A model generated the notes under the pieces. It searched no databases. It was not told the origin of the DNA and saw nothing but the letters and a program-made list of their open reading frames with translations. A stretch of DNA of 12,498 nucleotides. Source: Paludibacter sp. (GTDB lineage: Bacteria > Bacteroidota > Bacteroidia > Bacteroidales > Paludibacteraceae). Shown here one piece after another: positions 1 through 7,706 of the stretch (position 1 is its first letter; each line of letters starts with the position of its first letter). Position numbers and translations under genes: made by a program. Location of the stretch: contig JAUSNQ010000084.1 of assembly GCA_030655595.1 (NCBI GenBank), positions 1 through 12,498 on the forward strand. Direction: 5' to 3'.

Positions 1-729
1 ATCAAACTGATGCAGTATCTGGATCAAACTGATCAGGTTAACGTCGAGAATTTGAGTTTGATTATCAGTGAAAACACTTTGATATCGTTTAGAGAGGAGG
101 CCGGACCCGTTTTTGAACCTGTTCGTGAACGCATTCGGAAATACAACAACAAAATACGCACTTCAGGTTCCGATTATCTTGCATTTGCTTTATTGGATGT
201 AGTGGTAGATAATTACATCTACATACTTGGTGTTTTGGGTGAGAAAGTAGAATTACTCGACGACGCAATGACTTTAGAACCCCGCAAAGAACTGTTGGAA
301 GAAATCAATGGTTACAAACGGGAAGTTAATTTCCTGCGTAAAAGTATTCTGCCGGCCAAAGAAATGATTTTGTCTCTTGCGAAATTAGATTCCGAATTTA
401 TTTCTACCAAGAACAAACTTCATTTCAGGGAGTTACAGTATAATATCAACGAAGCAACTGAATTGTCAGATAGTTACCGTGAAATTCTGTTTGATCAGAT
501 ATCGATTTATCATACCATTGTCAGTACCCGCCTGAATGATATCATGCGTACCCTGACGATTTTTTCGGTTATCTTTATACCCCTAACATTTATCGTTGGC
601 GTGTACGGCACCAATTTTAAAATTCTGCCAGAACTCCAATGGGAAAATGGGTATTTCATCATGTGGGGAGTGATGGTGGTCATTGCCATCGGTATGTTGA
701 TTTATTTTAGCAGGAAGAAGTGGTTTTGA
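1..729 (+). CDS. corA: CorA-family magnesium/cobalt channel, 5' end cut by window
   Basis: This is a homopentameric inner-membrane channel for Mg2+ (also Co2+) uptake. The frame is open from base 1, so the ATG at 10 is internal; 242 residues are visible against roughly 315-365 in full-length CorA, and the start lies to the left of the window. The visible part begins at the end of the cytoplasmic alpha/beta domain (SLIISENTLISFREE), passes through the long stalk helices (PVRERIRKYNNKIRTSG, DYLAFALLDVVVDNY), and ends with two membrane helices (about 553-612 and 655-717) and the basic tail SRKKWF. The loop after the first helix reads YGTNF instead of the usual YGMNF, while the following acidic loop (LPELQW) is retained. 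It has no evident functional link to the glycan genes downstream. The family call is secure; transport activity with GTN is uncertain. Confidence 0.93.
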   Translation: MKLMQYLDQTDQVNVENLSLIISENTLISFREEAGPVFEPVRERIRKYNNKIRTSGSDYLAFALLDVVVDNYIYILGVLGEKVELLDDAMTLEPRKELLEEINGYKREVNFLRKSILPAKEMILSLAKLDSEFISTKNKLHFRELQYNINEATELSDSYREILFDQISIYHTIVSTRLNDIMRTLTIFSVIFIPLTFIVGVYGTNFKILPELQWENGYFIMWGVMVVIAIGMLIYFSRKKWF

Positions 730-736
730 TTTTAAC

Positions 737-764
737 CATATAAGTCATATAAGAACATATAAGT
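737..764. repeat. Three near-identical 9-base direct repeats
   Basis: CATATAAGT (737-745), CATATAAGA (746-754) and CATATAAGT (756-764) lie head to tail in the 52-base gap between the corA stop and the regulator start. A further CATAT (779-783) overlaps the regulator's ATG. The spacing is 9 then 10 bases. They could be an operator for autoregulation, a slippage product, or one instance of a dispersed intergenic repeat. No hairpin terminator is visible in this gap. Confidence 0.75.
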
Positions 765-781
765 CAATACACTTGAATCAT

Positions 782-3634
782 ATGGTGTTTTTACGCAATA
801 TATTTATATTATTATTGATTTGCACAAATTCTTTTGGGCAGGACTTTACTCCGATTGTCAAGCAATTCGGGAAGCAGGATTATGGTGCATCGAATCAGAA
901 TTGGGCGGTTGCACAGGATAGTCACGGCCTCATGTATTTTGCTAATAATCAAGGGTTGTTACAGTTCGACGGAAATCTGTGGGAGTTGATACGGATGCCA
1001 CAAAACAAGTTGGTACGTTCGGTGTATATCGACAAAAACGACAGGATCTTTGTAGGTTCTTTTGAAGAGTTCGGATATTTTGAGAATCAGCCTGACGGGA
1101 AGCACATTTACACTTCTCTTTCGGATCAATTGACCGATTACACCATGATTAATGATGAAATATGGACTATCCTTGAGGTTGATAGCACCATTGTCTTTCA
1201 GAGTTTTACTTCTTATTTTACCTTGAGGGATGGTAAACCGAAAGGTTTTCGACTTCCTGTTACTTTCCTTTTCTTTACACCTTTCGGGAACGATATCTTG
1301 GTAAGCACAAAACAACATGAACTTTGCAGGATCGATTTCAGGAAACACGACCTGATTCCGTTTTCTCAACAGCCTGTACGTGGAGAAATATTAACCATCC
1401 TTCCGTTGGATGACAAACGATTTGTTGCTGTAACCATCAACGATGGCTTGTACTATTTTGATGGAAAAAATTTCACCAGATTTTATACCGATGCCGATGA
1501 TTTGTTGAAGCAGGTGATTGTGAACCGGGCAGTTATCACCCCTGATAAAAATATTTTGCTGGGGACTATTCAGCATGGCGTTATTGCTTTCAGCTCAGAT
1601 GGTAAAAAATTGTGGATGCTCAACCAGTCGAATGTGCTCCAGAATAATACGGTGCTGGGTATGTCGGTCGACAACAGCGGTAATGTATGGCTGGCACTCA
1701 ATAAAGGCATTGCCTATTTGCAGTTAAATTCCGACATTCGTTTTATCAATTCTTTTGATCCGCCAATCGGTGCGGTATATGATTTGAAAATCAAGGGTTC
1801 TGAAGTATTGATAGGTACTAATCAGGGACTTTTCAAAGGCGAATTCATCAATAACAATATTCGGAGCGTTTCACCGGTATTACCTTTGAAAGGCCAGGTG
1901 TGGAATATCTCGGATTTTGATAATCAGTATTTTATTGGAAACAATGAAGTTAGCTATCAAATCAACAACGAACTCCCCCAAACAGTCTCGCCGGTGCAGG
2001 GTGGTTTTTGTATCAAAAAGGGGATAATTCATGGAAAAGAAGTGCTGGTGCAAGGGACTTACACACAGTTGTGTGTTTACCTGAAAAATAAGGGTGTTTG
2101 GCAATTCAGTCATACCGTTGATGGTTTTGTAAATCCTGTACGCTATCTGGAAATTGACTATACAGGAAGAATATGGGCAAGTCACCTGCATCAGGGATTA
2201 TTCTCTATCGAACTCAGTCAGGATTTGAAGAAAATAGACCGATTAACCAATTATAACTCTCTGGATGGGGTTAATCAGTATAACATCAATGTCTTTTCGG
2301 TTAACAACAGGGTGGTTTTTACCGATCATCATACTTTTTATACGTATGACGATATTGAAAAACGGATCATTCCGTATCAGGTACTCAATGAAAGTTTGGG
2401 CCATGCAAAATCAGCTTTCCGGATTGCTCATTTCAAATCCAACTATTACTGGTTCATCAGGGATACAGAGGCATCGCTTTTCATGATCAAAGAAGGAAAG
2501 GCCGAATTGATTGATATCCTGCAATACTCGCTGTTCAAGAATCAGACGGTAGATGACTATCAAAATGTTGTCCCGATTGCCGGCGATCAGTGTCTGCTTA
2601 CGCTCGAGAACGGACTGGCACTTTATCAGTTTAACCGCAAAAAAGCACCTGTAACAAAAGCTAACTTGCAATTGAAAACCATCAGTGTTACTGATGTTGA
2701 TTTGAGTGAAATTCAGTATTTGCCCGTTTACAGTACAAGTCATATGCTGCAGATTCCTTTCAGGAAAAATAATGTCACTTTTACGGTGTTTTACCCCGAT
2801 TATACACAAATGAATAATGTGATGTACCGTTTCAAACTCGAAGGACTCGATAAGTTGTGGGGAGCTCCAGTGCAATCGGGTAGGAAAGTATATGATTATT
2901 TGCCACACGGACATTATTCACTCCATGTAGAAGTGTTGGATAACAGCGGCCTCAAACTTTCCGGACTGCATTATACGTTTGAGGTGATGCCTCCTTTTTA
3001 CTGGAGCATTGTTGCCCGGATTATTTACGTTTTGCTTATCCTTTTGTTCATTTACGGTACCATGCGTTTTTTTAGAAACAGGTATCGCCGCCGCCATTTG
3101 TTGTTGCAAAAAGAACAGGAGGACAAGCAGCGTTATGAAATTGAAAAAAAGGAGCAGGAAATCGTCGCTTTACAAAACGATAAACTGGAAGCAGACCTGA
3201 CTTTGAAAAGTAAAGAACTTGCCGAATCAACCATGACGATCATCAATAAAAGTGAGATGCTTGTTCAGATAAAGGAAGAAGTGATTCGTCAGAAAGCAGC
3301 GCTTGGAACACAATATCCCAATAAATATGCGGATAAACTGATTCGGATGATCGATGAAAATATCTCATCGGAAGATGATTGGGCAAGATTTCAGACTAAT
3401 TTCGACCGCATACATGAGAACTTCTTCCGACATTTGCACCGCGATTTTCCCGATCTGACTTCCAATGATCTGCGTTTCTGCGCTTATCTGCGTTTGAATC
3501 TCTCTAGCAAGGACATTGCCCATCTGATGAACATCACCTTGAAAGGGGTAGAAGTCGCCAGATATCGGATCCGAAAGAAAATAAACCTCCCTTCTCACAA
3601 GAGTCTTACTGAATTCATGATCGAATTCACGTAA
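782..3634 (+). CDS. Membrane-spanning propeller/Y_Y_Y sensor with LuxR-type HTH, PUL regulator
   Basis: This is a one-component glycan sensor and transcription factor that crosses the inner membrane. I chose ATG 782 over an in-frame TTG at 773 because it directly starts a signal sequence (MVFLRNIFILLLICTNSFGQ). Residues about 22-675 are periplasmic and carry Reg_prop-like propeller strands, for example QNWAVAQDSHGLMYFANNQG, GMSVDNSGNVWLALNKG and DYTGRIWASHLHQGLF. A Y_Y_Y domain follows (about 677-739, around YRFKLEGLDKLW), then one membrane helix (742-764), a charged coiled coil (about 770-840) and a C-terminal LuxR-like HTH (about 892-936, including LSSKDIAHLMNITLKGVEVA). There is no histidine kinase, receiver or AraC domain, so it is not a classical hybrid two-component regulator. 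It lies just upstream of the PUL on the same strand, so local control of that locus is the natural inference. The inducer is unknown, but is plausibly a beta-1,2-gluco-oligosaccharide. Confidence 0.9.
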   Translation: MVFLRNIFILLLICTNSFGQDFTPIVKQFGKQDYGASNQNWAVAQDSHGLMYFANNQGLLQFDGNLWELIRMPQNKLVRSVYIDKNDRIFVGSFEEFGYFENQPDGKHIYTSLSDQLTDYTMINDEIWTILEVDSTIVFQSFTSYFTLRDGKPKGFRLPVTFLFFTPFGNDILVSTKQHELCRIDFRKHDLIPFSQQPVRGEILTILPLDDKRFVAVTINDGLYYFDGKNFTRFYTDADDLLKQVIVNRAVITPDKNILLGTIQHGVIAFSSDGKKLWMLNQSNVLQNNTVLGMSVDNSGNVWLALNKGIAYLQLNSDIRFINSFDPPIGAVYDLKIKGSEVLIGTNQGLFKGEFINNNIRSVSPVLPLKGQVWNISDFDNQYFIGNNEVSYQINNELPQTVSPVQGGFCIKKGIIHGKEVLVQGTYTQLCVYLKNKGVWQFSHTVDGFVNPVRYLEIDYTGRIWASHLHQGLFSIELSQDLKKIDRLTNYNSLDGVNQYNINVFSVNNRVVFTDHHTFYTYDDIEKRIIPYQVLNESLGHAKSAFRIAHFKSNYYWFIRDTEASLFMIKEGKAELIDILQYSLFKNQTVDDYQNVVPIAGDQCLLTLENGLALYQFNRKKAPVTKANLQLKTISVTDVDLSEIQYLPVYSTSHMLQIPFRKNNVTFTVFYPDYTQMNNVMYRFKLEGLDKLWGAPVQSGRKVYDYLPHGHYSLHVEVLDNSGLKLSGLHYTFEVMPPFYWSIVARIIYVLLILLFIYGTMRFFRNRYRRRHLLLQKEQEDKQRYEIEKKEQEIVALQNDKLEADLTLKSKELAESTMTIINKSEMLVQIKEEVIRQKAALGTQYPNKYADKLIRMIDENISSEDDWARFQTNFDRIHENFFRHLHRDFPDLTSNDLRFCAYLRLNLSSKDIAHLMNITLKGVEVARYRIRKKINLPSHKSLTEFMIEFT

Positions 3635-3674
3635 GTACTGCTTTTATTTTCCAAAAACCCCATTTGTTTCAACA

Positions 3675-3718
3675 TCTTGTCTGTTAGCATCATAGGCGGA
3701 CTTCCTCTTGTCTTGTAG
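3675..3718. repeat. Direct-repeat pair, candidate regulator binding site
   Basis: TCTTGTCTGTTAG (3675-3687) and TCTTGTCTTGTAG (3706-3718) match at 11 of 13 positions. Their starts are 31 bases apart, close to three turns of B-form DNA, so both would face the same side of the helix. They lie upstream of the candidate promoter, where an activator would bind. Assignment to the neighbouring LuxR-type regulator is inference from position and spacing only. Confidence 0.4.
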
Positions 3719-3787
3719 TGGTAAAATAGGATACCCTGTTTAAATTGTTTTTTGATGTAGTGTTTGAATGGGGTACGAAAATTAGGT

Positions 3788-3814
3788 TTTGCCTATCGCC
3801 TGACCGTATATTTG
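3788..3814 (+). promoter_or_regulatory. Candidate Bacteroidota sigma-type promoter
   Basis: TATATTTG (3807-3814) is an exact match to the Bacteroidota -7 box TAnnTTTG. A TTTG at 3788-3791 lies 15 bases upstream. Established -33/-7 spacings are usually somewhat longer (about 17-23 bases), so the upstream box is weak, as would suit an activator-dependent promoter. Transcription would start around 3820, giving a leader of about 60 bases before the ATG at 3880. Confidence 0.45.
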
Positions 3815-3828
3815 ACCCGACAACTTTA

Positions 3829-3846
3829 AATTACGTTCGTGTAATT
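3829..3846 (+). promoter_or_regulatory. Inverted repeat / small hairpin in presumed 5' leader
   Basis: AATTAC (3829-3834) and GTAATT (3841-3846) are perfect inverted copies around GTTCGT. As RNA, a G-U pair would extend the stem to seven pairs closing a UUCG loop. It lies 33 bases before the GH3 start codon and just downstream of the candidate promoter. It could be an mRNA-stabilising hairpin or a DNA operator; an A/T-rich stem of this length can also occur by chance. Confidence 0.35.
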
Positions 3847-3879
3847 GCCGGTTTTGAAAAACATAACATCAGATATACA

Positions 3880-6111
3880 ATGAGAAAAATCTTATTATTG
3901 GCATTAACGACCACACTGCTGTTGTCGTCGTGCCGACAAAGTGGAAGTGATCCTCAGGAAACCAGCTGGGATCAAAAAGTTGATTCGGTGCTGAGATTAA
4001 TGACACTGGAAGAGAAAATCGGGCAGATGGTGCTTTATACATCCGACTGGGACGTAACAGGTCCGACGCTGCGTGAGGATTACCTGGAAGACATCAGAAA
4101 TGGTCATTGCGGCAATATCTTTAATGCACACACCGCTGCTTATACCCGTAAACTTCAGCAAATTGCCGTGGAAGAATCCCGCTTGGGAATTCCGCTGCTC
4201 TTCGGTTATGACGTGATTCATGGTCATAAAACTATTTTTCCCATTTCATTGGGTGAGTCTGCTTCCTGGGATATGGAAGCCATTGAAATGTCAGCCAGAA
4301 TAGCTGCTATTGAAGGTGCTGCATCCGGTCTTCACTGGACTTTTGCTCCAATGGTGGATATTTCTGTTGATCCCCGATGGGGAAGGGTGTCGGAAGGTGC
4401 CGGCGAAGATCCTTTTCTGGGTTCAAAAATCGCTGTTGCACGGGTGCGTGGTTTTCAGGGCATCGACAATAACCTTTCAGATACACTCACCTTACTCGCA
4501 TGTGTGAAGCATTTTGTAGGTTATGGAGCGCCTCAGGGCGGACGAGATTACAATACCGTAGATATGTCGGAGCGGGTTTTTCGCGATACCTATCTGCCTC
4601 CTTTTATTGCTGCGATTGATGCTGGTGCGCTGAGTGTCATGACTGCTTTCAATGAATACGATGGAGTTCCTGCCACAGGCAGCAAATACCTGCTCACCGA
4701 TATCCTGCGGGATCAACTTGGATTCAAGGGATTTGTGGTGACTGACTATACATCCATCAACGAAATGGTGCATCATGGTTTTTCCAAAGACGATGCGCAA
4801 GCCGGCATGCAGGCTGTACATGCAGGTGTGGACATGGACATGCAGGGTGAAGTTTATTTCAAATACCTGAAAAATCAGGTAGAAGAGGGATTGGTAAAAG
4901 AATCGCTGATTGATGATGCCGTGCGCAGAATTTTGAAGATTAAATTCAAACTCGGACTCTTTGATGACCCTTATCGATATTCCAACGAAGAAAGGGAAAA
5001 AAGATTCGTGTATGCCCCGGAGCACCTTGAGGCAGCATTGGATGTTGCCAAAAAATCAATGGTGTTGCTGAAGAATGAGAATCAGGCATTGCCTTTGAAA
5101 AAAGGGGAGAAGATTGCCGTAATCGGGGAACTTGCCACTTCTACACGGGATATGTTGGGTTCTTGGAAAGCTGCGGGTGACTGGGATTTTATGTCATCGG
5201 TATTAGATGAAATAAAAGCATTCAATGGTGATAAGAATGTGCTGTATGCCGAAGGATGTAAAAAAGTGGGTGATGACCGTTCCGGATTTATAAAAGCATT
5301 AGGGATTTCCTTATTGGCAGATAAAATTGTGATGGTCATTGGTGAAGATTGGGAATGGAGCGGAGAAGCTGCCAGTCGTACCAACATCAATATCCCCGGT
5401 GTGCAGACAGAATTACTAGAACAACTCGTAAAATTAAAGAAACCGGTGATAGTCGTATTGATGAATGGCCGTCCCCTTGACCTTACCCGCGAAAATGAAC
5501 TGGCCGATGCACTCTTAGAAACCTGGTATCCGGGTACCATGGGAGGAAAAGCCATCACACAAGTGCTATTCGGCGAATACAATCCTTCAGGGAAACTCAC
5601 CATGTCGTTTCCTATGAATGTGGGTCAGGTACCTTTATATTATTACGCTAAAAATACCGGTCGCCCGATTTACCTGCCCAACGACAAGTACAAATCAAAA
5701 TATATTGACAGTCCGAACGACCCCTTGTTTCCTTTCGGTTTCGGTCTGAGTTATACCTCTTTTGTCTATTCCGACATCAAATTATCAACAACAGAGCTGA
5801 CTGAGAAAGGCACTATCAAAGCATCGGTGGCGGTCACCAACAATGGTGGTCACGATGGCGAAGAAGTTGTGCAATGCTACGTCCGCGACCTGGTTGGTAG
5901 CGTAACCCGTCCGGTTAAAGAACTCAAAGGATTCGAAAAAATAGCACTAAAAGCAGGTGAAAGCAAAACCGTGAATTTCGAAATAACGCCGGACATGCTG
6001 GCATTTCACCGCTATGATATGACTTACGGAACAGAACCCGGTGATTATCAGTTGTTCATCGGCGGAAATTCCAGGGATGTAAAAACGATTGATTTCAAAT
6101 TGATGCCATGA
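3880..6111 (+). CDS. GH3 beta-glucosidase, lipoprotein (likely acts on beta-1,2-gluco-oligosaccharides)
   Basis: This enzyme removes non-reducing-end glucose from beta-gluco-oligosaccharides by a retaining mechanism. The ATG at 3880 (743 residues) is preferred because it starts a lipoprotein signal with lipobox LSSC (Cys18); the longer frame from TTG 3745 buries it. Residues after Cys18 (RQSGSD) are not acidic, so a periplasm-facing position is likelier than the surface. The N-terminal GH3 barrel spans about 35-335, with KH at 210-211 and the nucleophile Asp289 in GFVVTDY. The GH3 C-terminal domain spans about 394-620; Glu496 in EWSGEAASR is the probable acid/base by alignment from memory to BglX-type enzymes. 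An FN3-like domain spans about 655-725. Its stop overlaps the next start (ATGA), implying translational coupling. The GH144-type neighbour suggests sophoro-oligosaccharides as substrate, as for GH3 enzyme BT_3567 of Bacteroides thetaiotaomicron; family membership alone does not prove linkage. Confidence 0.93.
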   Translation: MRKILLLALTTTLLLSSCRQSGSDPQETSWDQKVDSVLRLMTLEEKIGQMVLYTSDWDVTGPTLREDYLEDIRNGHCGNIFNAHTAAYTRKLQQIAVEESRLGIPLLFGYDVIHGHKTIFPISLGESASWDMEAIEMSARIAAIEGAASGLHWTFAPMVDISVDPRWGRVSEGAGEDPFLGSKIAVARVRGFQGIDNNLSDTLTLLACVKHFVGYGAPQGGRDYNTVDMSERVFRDTYLPPFIAAIDAGALSVMTAFNEYDGVPATGSKYLLTDILRDQLGFKGFVVTDYTSINEMVHHGFSKDDAQAGMQAVHAGVDMDMQGEVYFKYLKNQVEEGLVKESLIDDAVRRILKIKFKLGLFDDPYRYSNEEREKRFVYAPEHLEAALDVAKKSMVLLKNENQALPLKKGEKIAVIGELATSTRDMLGSWKAAGDWDFMSSVLDEIKAFNGDKNVLYAEGCKKVGDDRSGFIKALGISLLADKIVMVIGEDWEWSGEAASRTNINIPGVQTELLEQLVKLKKPVIVVLMNGRPLDLTRENELADALLETWYPGTMGGKAITQVLFGEYNPSGKLTMSFPMNVGQVPLYYYAKNTGRPIYLPNDKYKSKYIDSPNDPLFPFGFGLSYTSFVYSDIKLSTTELTEKGTIKASVAVTNNGGHDGEEVVQCYVRDLVGSVTRPVKELKGFEKIALKAGESKTVNFEITPDMLAFHRYDMTYGTEPGDYQLFIGGNSRDVKTIDFKLMP

Positions 6112-7688
6112 GAAATCTAATCATCATATTTTTCATCGTATTTTTCGGGCAAGCAATAGCCCAAAATCCGACTTATATTGTTCCTTTTGGGCTCAAAGCA
6201 AAAGCCTATCCGGCACATGTGGAGTTGAGCTGGGTAAACCGCACGGGGTTTCAGTATGAGATTTACCGCTCAATAAATCAGGGGAAGGTGTTTGAATTTT
6301 GTGGTGAAACGTCATCTGCATATTATATGGATTTCTTTGGAAAACCGGTAGCCAAAGAGCAGACATTCATCTATCGCATTATTCCCAAAGGATTATCGGT
6401 GAAAAGTGATGATGCGAAGAAATTTGAGGTTAAGCTGGCTGTTTATCCAGCTACCGATGAGGCTTTGTTGGATATGACGCAACGATATACCACCCGTTAT
6501 TTTTACGATTTTGCCGAACCCATCTCCGGGATGGCGCGCGAAAGAAGTAACGACGTGAATGGTGAAATCGTGACCACCGGTGGGACAGGTTTCGGTATCA
6601 TGGCATTGCTTGCCGGTGCTGAAAGAAATTACCTGAGCAGAGATGATGCATTCAAAACCATCACCAAAATTGTGACTTTTCTCGAAAGGGTAGAACGTTT
6701 TCACGGTGCATGGGCACATTGGTACGATGCGCATACGGGTAAAGTGTTCAATTTTTCTAAATATGATGATGGTGGTGATTTGGTCGAAACCGCTTTTTTG
6801 GTGCAGGGTTTACTCACTGCCAGGGAATATTTTCGTGGAGGAAATCCACAGGAAAGACTTTTATCCGGACGAATCACACAGCTTTGGGAAAGTGTGGAAT
6901 GGAACTGGTACACACAAGGAACTGACTCACTTTACTGGCACTGGTCGAAAAACCACGGTTGGAAAATGAACCATCGTATCAAGGGTTTTGATGAAACACT
7001 CATTACCTATGTGCTGGCAGCATCGTCTCCCACTTTTCCTATTTCAAAATCGGTCTATGAAGCTAGCTTCAAAATATCTCCCTACTTTTTGAACGGGAAA
7101 TCGTATTATGGCATCAAACTCGATTTGGGAATGGATTATGGCGGTCCGCTGTTTTTTACGCATTACTCTTTTCTCGGACTCAACCCAAACGGTCTGACCG
7201 ACAGGCATACCAACTATTTTGAACGCAACAAAGCGCATGCATTGATTCATCGTGCCTATGCCATTGATAATCCGAAACAACACAAAGGGTATGGTGCGCA
7301 TTGCTGGGGTTTTACATCTTCCGACGATCCGCTGGTCGGATATACTTCTCACCATCCCGGAACGGATGCCGATAATGGTACGATATCACCTACAGCAGCC
7401 TTATCTTCAGTAGTATATACGCCCGAAGAATCTTTAACTGTGTTGCGTCATCTGTATTTCGACCGCGGAAAAAGTCTTTTTGGCAAATATGGATTTTATG
7501 ATGCATTCAATCCAGGATTGGTTGAAGGTCAGCAGGTGGTGAAAAGTTACCTGGCCATTGATCAGGGACCGATTGCGGTGATGATAGAAAATTACAGAAG
7601 TGGCCTGATCTGGAAGCTGTTTATGCAACAACCCGAAATTCAGCAGGGGCTCGAAAAGTTGGAATTTAACTTTCATAAAGCAAAATAA
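6108..7688 (+). CDS. GH144-type endo-beta-1,2-glucanase (glycoamylase-like fold) with N-terminal FN3-like domain
   Basis: The predicted role is endo-cleavage of beta-1,2-glucan to sophorose and short sophoro-oligosaccharides. The 526-residue product has a type I signal peptide (cleavage likely after AIA, residue 18), so it is periplasmic unless exported further; no T9SS C-terminal domain is seen. Residues about 22-112 resemble FN3 (VELSWVNRTGFQYEIYRS). From about 115 to the end it is a glycoamylase-like (PF10091/GH144) alpha/alpha domain: YFYDFAEP (131-138), SGMARERSND, VTTGGTGFGIMAL, DDGGDLVETAF (220-230, with Asp224 and Glu227), then CWGFTSSDDP and GTDADNGTISPTAA. I cannot assign the catalytic acid from sequence alone. 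Automatic annotation often calls this family glucoamylase, which is misleading. It starts within the GH3 stop codon and is followed 18 bases later by susC, so it belongs to the same transcript. The fold call is firm; beta-1,2 specificity is likely but inferred. Confidence 0.85.
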   Translation: MRNLIIIFFIVFFGQAIAQNPTYIVPFGLKAKAYPAHVELSWVNRTGFQYEIYRSINQGKVFEFCGETSSAYYMDFFGKPVAKEQTFIYRIIPKGLSVKSDDAKKFEVKLAVYPATDEALLDMTQRYTTRYFYDFAEPISGMARERSNDVNGEIVTTGGTGFGIMALLAGAERNYLSRDDAFKTITKIVTFLERVERFHGAWAHWYDAHTGKVFNFSKYDDGGDLVETAFLVQGLLTAREYFRGGNPQERLLSGRITQLWESVEWNWYTQGTDSLYWHWSKNHGWKMNHRIKGFDETLITYVLAASSPTFPISKSVYEASFKISPYFLNGKSYYGIKLDLGMDYGGPLFFTHYSFLGLNPNGLTDRHTNYFERNKAHALIHRAYAIDNPKQHKGYGAHCWGFTSSDDPLVGYTSHHPGTDADNGTISPTAALSSVVYTPEESLTVLRHLYFDRGKSLFGKYGFYDAFNPGLVEGQQVVKSYLAIDQGPIAVMIENYRSGLIWKLFMQQPEIQQGLEKLEFNFHKAK

Positions 7689-7706
7689 CCGAAAAATAAT
7701 AATAAA

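Larger units (their letters stand above)
3635..3879. other. 245-base intergenic control region upstream of the GH3 gene
   Basis: This is the largest gap between genes in the window. The open frame of the GH3 gene extends back to a TTG at 3745, but those 45 extra codons look neither like a signal peptide nor like a GH3 domain, so the region is best read as noncoding. It contains a pair of 13-base direct repeats (3675-3718), a candidate promoter (3788-3814) and a small inverted repeat (3829-3846). I see no convincing terminator for the regulator gene here. Confidence 0.7.

Noticed and set aside
2411..2914. Minus-strand open frame of 167 residues within the regulator gene
   Set aside because: It overlaps conserved propeller and Y_Y_Y coding sequence and its translation is Cys/His-rich without motif or signal; treated as a shadow.
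782..3634. Hybrid two-component system (HTCS) regulator
   Set aside because: The propeller and Y_Y_Y domain fit, but after the membrane helix there is only a coiled coil and a LuxR-like HTH, with no kinase, receiver or AraC domain.
3657..3774. ACCCCATT (3657-3664) and its inverted copy AATGGGGT (3767-3774) flanking part of the control region
   Set aside because: Eight bases separated by about 100 is too weak to distinguish from chance, and no mobile-element ends or target duplication were seen.
4492..5603. Two long minus-strand open frames (about 175 residues each) antisense to the GH3 gene
   Set aside because: They lie wholly inside a clearly coding gene with intact GH3 motifs, have no recognisable domain, and are expected shadows of its codon use.
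6108..7688. Annotation of the 526-residue enzyme as a starch-degrading glucoamylase
   Set aside because: The motifs belong to the glycoamylase-like PF10091/GH144 type and not to GH15 glucoamylases; the partner is a GH3 beta-glucosidase and no alpha-glucan enzyme is present.
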